NCBI RefSeq assembly: GCF_037027445.1
Contig: NZ_JBANDL010000002.1
Coordinates: 1,488,001-1,552,000, forward strand
DNA length: 64,000 nt
Origin: Lysobacter firmicutimachus
GTDB taxonomy: Bacteria > Pseudomonadota > Gammaproteobacteria > Xanthomonadales > Xanthomonadaceae
Direction of reading: 5' to 3'
Part shown: piece by piece, positions 58,459 to 64,000 of the stretch
How positions within the stretch are numbered: the first letter of the stretch is position 1
Layout: each line of letters starts with the position of its first letter
The notes under the pieces: generated by a model
Told to the model about the DNA's origin: nothing
The model's input: only the letters and a program-made list of their open reading frames with translations
The model's database searches: none
Translations under genes and position numbers: made by a program

Positions 58459-60243
58459 TCAGTTCACCGACACCGCGCTCCAGGCCCGAGCCACGGCTTT
58501 GTATTCGGCCGACGTGCTGCCGTACAGATCCGCCGCCGCCTGCAGGGTGCCGGTGCGCGCCTGCGGGTAGGTGGTGCTGGAGACGAAGTAGCGGGTCAGG
58601 GCGCGGTACCAGATCGCGCCGGCCTTGGCCCGGCCGATGCCGGCGATCGTGGTGTCGCCGTTGCAGACCAGCTGCGCCGGGGTGTAGCTGAAGCCCTTCG
58701 GCGTGACCGCGCCTTCGGCCAGCAGGTAGAAGAAGCGGTTGCCCACGCCCGAGCTCAGGTGCGGGTCGTATTTGCCGTTCTGGTAGGTCAGCGAAGCGGT
58801 GAAGCCGCCGCTGGGATAGCACGAGAACGAGCGGCCGTCGGCGTCCTGCTTGAACATCAGGCGCAACGCCTTGGTATTGCCCGGGTTGTTGATGTAGACC
58901 TCCTCGCCGAGCAGGTAGTCGCCCGGGTCGTTGGCGTTGCCGACGCTGTATTCGACCAGCGTGCCGAAGATGTCCGAAGTGGATTCGTTGAGGCCGCCGC
59001 TGTCCTTGATGTTGTAGTAGCCCAGGCGCGCGGTGGCGCCGGTCACGCCGTGGGCCATTTCGTGGCCGGCGACGTCGAGCGCGACCAACGGGCGATAGGT
59101 CACGCCGTCGCCGTCGCCGTAGACCATCGCCGAGCCGGTCCAGTAAGCGTTGACCAGGTTGGTCGGGCCGTAGTGGACGTAACTCTTGACCCCGCGGCCG
59201 TCGTTGAAGATGCCGTTGCGGCCGTGCACGTTCTTGAAATAGTCGAAAGTCGCGGCGACGCCGTAATGCGCGTCGGCGGCGGCCGAGGCGCGGTCGGAGG
59301 TGGCGTTGTTGCCCCAGACGTTGTCGGCGTCGTTGAACGCGGTGGCCGCGCTGGTGCCGGTCTGGTTGCGCGCGTCCAGGGTCTGGCCGTTGCCGCGGGT
59401 CGGGTCGGTCAGGGTGTAGCCGCCGCTGATCGAGTTGCTGACCAGGCCGACGTTGCCCAGGGTCAGGGTGCGGCCGGTGCCGTTGGCGGCGGCCGAGTGC
59501 ACCCGGTCGTCTTCCTGCAGCAGCTCCCCGTTGCGCGCGTCCAGGTAGTAGCTGATCAGGCCCGGTGCGGGGTCGTTGCGGCGGTCGCCTTCGACGTCGA
59601 CCTGCCAGGCCAGGGTCGGTTCGGTGCCGCGGGCGAAGATCACCAGGCGGGCCGGGGCGATCGCGGCGACGGTGCCGTCGAACGCGCCTCCGGCCTCGAT
59701 GCCGGCCTGTTCGGCGCTGAGCTTCGGTTCGATCGACGGGCGGCCGAAGCTGCGCATGTTGTCGCCCTGGGTGACCGAGAGCAGTTCGCCGTTGCGCGAA
59801 TGCACGACCAGGTCGCCGCCGACCACCGCCAGGCCGCGGTAGCTGCGCTCCATGCGCACGTGCTCGGTGCCGTCGCGATCGATCATCACGTCGCGGGCGA
59901 CGAAGCCGTCGGCCTGGGTGCGGTGCACTGCGTCGGCGGCGACGGTTTCGAGCAGGCGGCGCGCGCGCTGGGCCGCGGGCGAAGCGGCGGCCTGTTCGGG
60001 CGAGGTCGAGGCGGCGAGCAGGTCGCTCTCGCGGCGGCTGCCGACGGCGAGCTGCATCGCCTGCACGGCGCGATGCGCGCGCGCGGCATCGGCGCGCGGT
60101 GCGGGCGCGGTTGCGCTGCGGCCGGCGGCGAAGCCGGTCGCGGCCCCGGCAGGCGTGGTTTCGGAGCCGGAGCGGGACGAGGCGGCGAGGAGGGCGATGC
60201 CGGCGACGACGGCGGCGCTGAGCAGAGCGGTCTTGGCGTGCAT
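58459..60243 (-). CDS. Thermolysin-family (M4) metalloprotease, secreted precursor
   Basis: The 594-residue protein has a signal peptide (TALLSAAVVAGIALLAASS), an FTP/PepSY-type propeptide (~70-250, with TEPTLAWQVDVEGDRRND and LISYYLDARNGELLQEDD), and the peptidase domain. The zinc motif is HEMAH (H394, E395, H398), the third ligand E420 in GGLNESTSDIFG, two residues farther than in thermolysin. YFKNVHGRNGIFNDGRGVKSYVHYGPT is the M4 N-terminal hallmark. The active-site His region is GIGRAKAGAIWYRALTRYF. It is synthesised as a zymogen and should mature to a ~34 kDa extracellular protease. An inverted repeat (TCCAGCG...CGCTGGA, 60326-60345) lies in the leader. Confidence 0.94.
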   Translation of the reverse strand: MHAKTALLSAAVVAGIALLAASSRSGSETTPAGAATGFAAGRSATAPAPRADAARAHRAVQAMQLAVGSRRESDLLAASTSPEQAAASPAAQRARRLLETVAADAVHRTQADGFVARDVMIDRDGTEHVRMERSYRGLAVVGGDLVVHSRNGELLSVTQGDNMRSFGRPSIEPKLSAEQAGIEAGGAFDGTVAAIAPARLVIFARGTEPTLAWQVDVEGDRRNDPAPGLISYYLDARNGELLQEDDRVHSAAANGTGRTLTLGNVGLVSNSISGGYTLTDPTRGNGQTLDARNQTGTSAATAFNDADNVWGNNATSDRASAAADAHYGVAATFDYFKNVHGRNGIFNDGRGVKSYVHYGPTNLVNAYWTGSAMVYGDGDGVTYRPLVALDVAGHEMAHGVTGATARLGYYNIKDSGGLNESTSDIFGTLVEYSVGNANDPGDYLLGEEVYINNPGNTKALRLMFKQDADGRSFSCYPSGGFTASLTYQNGKYDPHLSSGVGNRFFYLLAEGAVTPKGFSYTPAQLVCNGDTTIAGIGRAKAGAIWYRALTRYFVSSTTYPQARTGTLQAAADLYGSTSAEYKAVARAWSAVSVN

Positions 60244-60649
60244 GGATGGATCCCTGAAGTGGTTTTTTAGGCCGCAGCCGTCCCTGCCGGCCGCGGCGGC
60301 GGTCGGTGCGGGTCATGGCGTCGGGTCCAGCGCTTCGACGCTGGAACGCGGGTGGCGGCCGCGATGCGCGTGTCGGTGGACGAATGCGACCTTAGGCGGA
60401 GGCGGCAAGCGGCTTGAACGCGAAACCCGCGTTCGTGGTCACACAACGCGGCGGACTTTTCTGCCGCTTATCACAGAACCGCGGCCGACTCGCCGCCACG
60501 GCCCGCCGCAACGCGCAAAGCCCGGCCCGGCCGGACCGGTCCAGTCTTAGTACTATGGGGCGTGTGCCGAACGGCTCCCCGACGGCACTGGGGCCGCCGG
60601 CGCACGCCGCGCGGCCGCACGACCAGACTCCGGACGGCTGAAAGGGCAG
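60244..60649. other. 406-bp divergent non-coding region
   Basis: It lies between the M4 protease (left) and the D-amino-acid dehydrogenase operon (right). Contents: a hairpin at 60326-60345 (7-bp arms TCCAGCG / CGCTGGA), GGTTTTTTAGG near the M4 ribosome-binding region, and CTTAGTACTATGG at 60546-60558, whose TACTAT may be a -10 element for the rightward operon. No protein gene. Confidence 0.55.
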
Positions 60650-61945
60650 ATGGGCGAAGCAGAAGTGGCGGAAGCGCAGGCGCGGACGGACCGCGGCCGC
60701 AGCGATGTGATCGTGGTCGGCGCGGGCGTGATCGGCCTGGCCTGCGCCCTGGCCCTGCTGGAAACCGGGCGCAGCGTGCGGGTGATCGACGCCGGTCGGA
60801 TCGGCGGCGGCAGCTCGCACGGCAATTGCGGCACCATCACCCCCAGCCACGCCACGCCGCTGGCGGCGCCGGGGGTGATCGCCCAGGCCCTGCGCTGGAT
60901 GCTGACCCCCGACGCGCCGCTGTACGTGCATCCCAAACTCGACCTGCAGCTGTGGGGCTGGCTGCTGCGCTTCGCCGCGCGCTGCAACGAGCGCGACTGG
61001 CGCGCCAGCGCGCAGGCCAAGTCGGCCCTGCTCAACGATTCGCGCGCGCGCCTGGAAGACTGGGTCGGCCGCTACGGCCTGGTCTGCGAGTTCGACAACG
61101 CCGGCGTCGACTACGTGTTCCGCGAGCGCAAGTCCTTCGAGGGCGGCCAGTTCGAACTCGACTTGTTGCGCGAGTTCGGCATCCAGGTCGAAGTGATCGA
61201 CGGCGCCCGCTACGAAGCCCAGGACCCGGCGTTCAAGCCCGGCGTAGCCGGCGCGATCCGCTTCGAGCACGACGCTGTGCTGCGCCCGGATCGCTACGTC
61301 GCCGAACTCGCGCGCACGGTGTGCGCGCGCGGCGGCGACTTGATCGAGCAGTGCCGGCTGCAGGATCTGCAGCGCGACGGCGAGGAATACCGTGCACTGA
61401 CTTCGCAGGGCGTCCTGCGCGCCGGCCAGGTGGTGGTCGCGACCGGCGCCTGGTCGCCGAAGCTGTCGCAGCTGATCGGCCTGAGTTCGCTGCCACGCGC
61501 CATGCAGCCGGGCAAGGGCTATTCGATCACTTACGATCGCCCGGCGCTGGTGCCGCGCCGGCCGGTGGTGCTGCGCGAGCGCAAGGTCTGCGTGACCATG
61601 TGGGACAGCGGCTTCAGGCTCGGCAGCACGATGGAATTCTCCGGCTACGACGAAAGCCTCAACCCGCGCCGCCTGGCGGCGCTGGAGCGCGGCGCGGCCG
61701 AGTACCTGCACCATCCGGTCGGCCCGGTCGAGCGCGAGCGCTGGTACGGCTGGCGGCCGATGAGCGTCGACGACGTGCCGATCGTCGGCGCGGTGCCTGG
61801 CCGCGACGGCCTGTGGCTGGCGACCGGCCACGGCATGATGGGCGTGAGCATGAGCGCCGGCACCGGCCAGCTGATCGCCGACCTGATCGCCGGCCGCGCG
61901 CCGGCGATCGATCCGCATCCCTATCGACCGGAGCGCTTCGCATGA
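60650..61945 (+). CDS. FAD-dependent D-amino-acid dehydrogenase (DadA-like)
   Basis: The 431-residue protein has the DAO-type FAD motif VIVVGAGVIGLACALALLETGRSVRVID and GGGSSHGNCGTITPSHATPLAAPGVIAQALRWMLTPDAPLYVHPKL, typical of DadA. The closing region RYGWRPMSVDDVPIVGAVPGRDGLWLATGHGMMGVSMSAGTGQLIADLIAG is the C-terminal FAD-binding seal. It oxidises D-amino acids to keto acids, passing electrons to the respiratory chain. It is overlapped by ATGA with the glutathione-reductase gene, so translation is coupled. The ATG at 60650 follows AAAGGGCAG. Confidence 0.9.
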   Translation: MGEAEVAEAQARTDRGRSDVIVVGAGVIGLACALALLETGRSVRVIDAGRIGGGSSHGNCGTITPSHATPLAAPGVIAQALRWMLTPDAPLYVHPKLDLQLWGWLLRFAARCNERDWRASAQAKSALLNDSRARLEDWVGRYGLVCEFDNAGVDYVFRERKSFEGGQFELDLLREFGIQVEVIDGARYEAQDPAFKPGVAGAIRFEHDAVLRPDRYVAELARTVCARGGDLIEQCRLQDLQRDGEEYRALTSQGVLRAGQVVVATGAWSPKLSQLIGLSSLPRAMQPGKGYSITYDRPALVPRRPVVLRERKVCVTMWDSGFRLGSTMEFSGYDESLNPRRLAALERGAAEYLHHPVGPVERERWYGWRPMSVDDVPIVGAVPGRDGLWLATGHGMMGVSMSAGTGQLIADLIAGRAPAIDPHPYRPERFA

Positions 61946-63336
61946 ACTCTTCCGACAGCGCCGACGGCCGCTACGACCTGATCGTGGTCGGCGGCGGTTC
62001 CGGCGGCCTGGCCGGCGCCTTCCGCGCCGCCGAGTACGGCGCGCGCGTGGCCCTGCTCGAACCCGGCGCGCTCGGCGGCACCTGCGTCAACGTCGGCTGC
62101 GTGCCGAAGAAGGCGATGTGGCTGGCCGCCGACATCGCCGGCAAGCTGCGCATGGCGCAAAGCCTGGGCTTCGGCCTCCACGCCGATCCGCAGCGGCCTT
62201 GCGCCCTGGACTGGCCGACCTTCATCGTCCATCGCCAGCGCTACATCGCCAACATCCATGACAGTTACCGGCGCCGCCTCGACGCGTCCGGCATCGCGGT
62301 GCTGCCGATGCGCGCGCAACTGGTCGACGCCAACACGGTCGAATGCGAGAACGGCGCGCGCCTGAGCGCGGCGCGGATTCTGCTGGCGACCGGCGGCCGG
62401 CCGCTGCGTCCCGACATTCCCGGCGCCGGGCTCGGCGCGGTGTCCGACGACTTCTTCCAATGGTGCGCCGCGCCGGCGCGGGTCGCGATCGTCGGCGCCG
62501 GCTACATCGCGGTCGAACTGGCCGGCGTGCTGCAGGCGCTGGGCAGCCAGGTCGAATTGTTCGCGCGCGGCGCGCGCCTGCTCGACGGCTTCGATGCCGA
62601 GCTGACCGCGCAACTGGCCGAGGACTACCGCCAGAACGGCGTGCGCCTGCATTTCGGCCACGCGGTGGCCGCGCTGGAGGGCGAGCCGGGGCGGGTGCGG
62701 CTGCGCGGCGCCGACGGTTCGCTCAGCGAGGCTTTCGATCAGGTCGTATTCGCCACCGGGCGCCGGCCCAACAGCGCCGGCCTCGGCCTGGAGCGCATCG
62801 GCGTGGCGACGGACGCGCGCGGCCATATCGCGGTCGACGAACTCAACGCGACCAATGTCGCCGGCATCGACGCGGTCGGCGACGTCACCGCCGACCCGCA
62901 GCTGACCCCGGTCGCGATCGCCGCCGCGCGGCGCTTGATGGACCGCGTGTTCGGCGGCCGCGACGGGCGCTTGAGCCGGCAGGACATCCCCAGCGTGGTG
63001 TTCTCCCATCCGCCGATCGGCAAGGTCGGGCTGAGCGAGGACGAGGCGCGGGCGCGGTACGGCGACGAACGACATGGTGACAATCTGCACATCTATCGCG
63101 CCGGCTTTCGGCCGATGCTGTACGCCCTGGCCGAGTCGCCGCAGCGCAGCCTGTTCAAGCTGATCTGCGTCGGCCAGGAGCGCCGCGTGGTCGGCATTCA
63201 TTTGCTGGGCGAGGCCGCCGACGAAATCCTGCAAGGGTTCGCGGTGGCGCTCAAACGCGGCATCACCCTGGACGACCTGCGCGACACGGTCGCCATCCAT
63301 CCCACCAGCGCCGAAGAAGTGGTGTTGATGCGCTAG
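61942..63336 (+). CDS. gor: Glutathione reductase-type disulfide oxidoreductase
   Basis: The 464-residue protein has the class I pyridine-nucleotide disulfide reductase fold: FAD motif IVVGGGSGGLAGAFRAAEYG, redox-active GGTCVNVGCVPKK (C48, C53), NAD(P) motif IVGAGYIAVELAGVLQALG, FATGRRPN, VDAVGDVT and the dimerisation domain ending HPTSAEEVV. The VNVGCVPKK motif and the interface seen here are those of glutathione reductase. Next to the NADPH motif, E. coli Gor has two arginines; here the first is kept (FARG) and the second position is Asp, so cofactor preference should be checked. Coupled by ATGA to the D-amino-acid dehydrogenase. Confidence 0.9.
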   Translation: MNSSDSADGRYDLIVVGGGSGGLAGAFRAAEYGARVALLEPGALGGTCVNVGCVPKKAMWLAADIAGKLRMAQSLGFGLHADPQRPCALDWPTFIVHRQRYIANIHDSYRRRLDASGIAVLPMRAQLVDANTVECENGARLSAARILLATGGRPLRPDIPGAGLGAVSDDFFQWCAAPARVAIVGAGYIAVELAGVLQALGSQVELFARGARLLDGFDAELTAQLAEDYRQNGVRLHFGHAVAALEGEPGRVRLRGADGSLSEAFDQVVFATGRRPNSAGLGLERIGVATDARGHIAVDELNATNVAGIDAVGDVTADPQLTPVAIAAARRLMDRVFGGRDGRLSRQDIPSVVFSHPPIGKVGLSEDEARARYGDERHGDNLHIYRAGFRPMLYALAESPQRSLFKLICVGQERRVVGIHLLGEAADEILQGFAVALKRGITLDDLRDTVAIHPTSAEEVVLMR

Positions 63337-63393
63337 CCCGGCGACGCTCGCCGCGCGGACGCAGGCCACGCGCGCGATCCGATAGGGGCTTCG

Positions 63394-64000
63394 ATGAAAC
63401 ACAGGGAACGTCGTTGGATGGCGGCCGGCGCGATGGCCGGCGTGATGAGCATCGCGGCGGCCGTGGCGGTCGCCGCGCCGGCGATGGACATCGCCGATCT
63501 GCTGAGCGTGCCGCGGCCGGACCAACTGGTCGGCGCCAGCGATGCGCCGGTGCTGGCCTGGGTATCGAACGATCAAGGCGTGCGCAACGTATGGACGGCG
63601 CGCGCGCCGGACTTCGCGCCGAAACGCCTGACCGCGTACGGCGAGGACGACGGCCAGGCGATCGGCCCCCTGCAGCTCAGCGCCGACGGCCGCTGGCTGG
63701 CCTACGTGCGCGGCAGCGGTCCGGACGCGTCCGGCCACAACAGCAACCCGACCAGCGACCCCGACGGCCAGGAGCAGGCGGTGTGGGTGGTGGCCAGCGA
63801 CGGTTCGGACGCGCCGCAACGCATCGCCGCCGGGCGCGGCATGCAGTTCGCGCCGCGGAGCGATGCGCTGCTGGTCCAAGGCCAGGCGCCGGCCTGCCAT
63901 GCCTTGCCCGGCGTCCAGGCGCCGGCGTGGTGCAAGAGCGATTTGATCCGGACCCGCGGCAGCAACGGCAGCGCGGTGTTTTCGCCCGACGGCAAATCGC
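63394..64000 (+). CDS. S9 family (prolyl oligopeptidase-like) peptidase, N-terminal part, cut by window edge
   Basis: From ATG 63394, 202 codons are open to the window end. A signal peptide (MSIAAAVAVAAPA) leads into DIADLLSVPRPDQLVGASDAPVLAWVSNDQGVRNVWTARAPDFAPKRLTAYGEDDGQAIGPLQLSADGRWLAYVRGS, the start of a TolB/DPP4-like beta-propeller. GGHNSNP-like SGHNSNPTSDPDG and WVVASDG appear later. S9 enzymes of this group are periplasmic dipeptidyl or oligopeptidases; the catalytic domain is outside the window. It follows the gor gene by 57 bp and may be in the same transcript. Confidence 0.82.
   Translation, partial: MKHRERRWMAAGAMAGVMSIAAAVAVAAPAMDIADLLSVPRPDQLVGASDAPVLAWVSNDQGVRNVWTARAPDFAPKRLTAYGEDDGQAIGPLQLSADGRWLAYVRGSGPDASGHNSNPTSDPDGQEQAVWVVASDGSDAPQRIAAGRGMQFAPRSDALLVQGQAPACHALPGVQAPAWCKSDLIRTRGSNGSAVFSPDGKS

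Overview
The window is a stretch of very GC-rich gammaproteobacterial chromosome, most likely Lysobacter or a close relative in the Xanthomonadaceae. The reasons are the gene content (many secreted or periplasmic peptidases, two large TonB-dependent receptors, SpeG, DbpA, SlyD, an intracellular PHB depolymerase), a Clp/CRP-type site, quadruplex-type GGGATTC-like heptamer repeats and dispersed REP elements starting with GTAG. No prophage, transposase, CRISPR array, rRNA or tRNA was seen. About 57 protein genes are supported, two of them cut by the window edges.

Layout. 1-5.6 kb: start of a fatty acid desaturase, an AraC regulator, a serine hydrolase, a GreB-like factor, a membrane protein, the RNA helicase DbpA and a DoxX protein. 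5.9-10.5 kb: M1 peptidase, TonB-dependent receptor, TfoX-like protein. 10.5-11.0 kb: five perfect-period 83-bp repeats built on a REP element. 11.0-18.4 kb: two LysR regulators with divergent targets (cupin; NAD(P)-binding protein), an EamA exporter, a cyclase-family protein behind a 98-bp heptamer array, and DUF72/VOC and GFA genes. 18.6-24.1 kb: an fdhD / YdeP-type molybdoenzyme / small winged-helix operon and a DUF885 lipoprotein. 24.1-29.4 kb: a long non-coding leader, a second TonB-dependent receptor, a DUF4349 lipoprotein and a 38-bp tandem repeat. 29.4-41.2 kb: speG, a cyclophilin, a PadR/sensor pair, a Cys-rich secreted protein, PHB depolymerase, methyltransferase, HemJ/CopD-like protein, alkaline phosphatase, ArsR regulator and a dicarboxylate symporter. 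41.4-48.5 kb: small envelope proteins, Nudix hydrolase, an M16 peptidase pair (one catalytic, one degenerate), FMN reductase and thioesterase.

48.7-54.4 kb is the most interesting part. A cobalamin riboswitch precedes a three-gene operon: a CobN-family chelatase homologue that carries an export signal and a C-terminal membrane anchor, a MotA/TolQ/ExbB-type proton channel, and a DUF2149 protein. No CobS/CobT or other B12-synthesis genes are present. The arrangement suggests a B12-regulated, proton-motive-force-linked machine handling corrinoids or other metallo-tetrapyrroles on the periplasmic side of the inner membrane.

54.4-64 kb: three REP-rich ~150-bp repeats, two tandem NlpC/P60 peptidases (one behind a Clp-type site), slyD, a DUF418 membrane protein, an M4 metalloprotease, a translationally coupled D-amino-acid dehydrogenase / glutathione reductase pair, and the start of an S9 peptidase.
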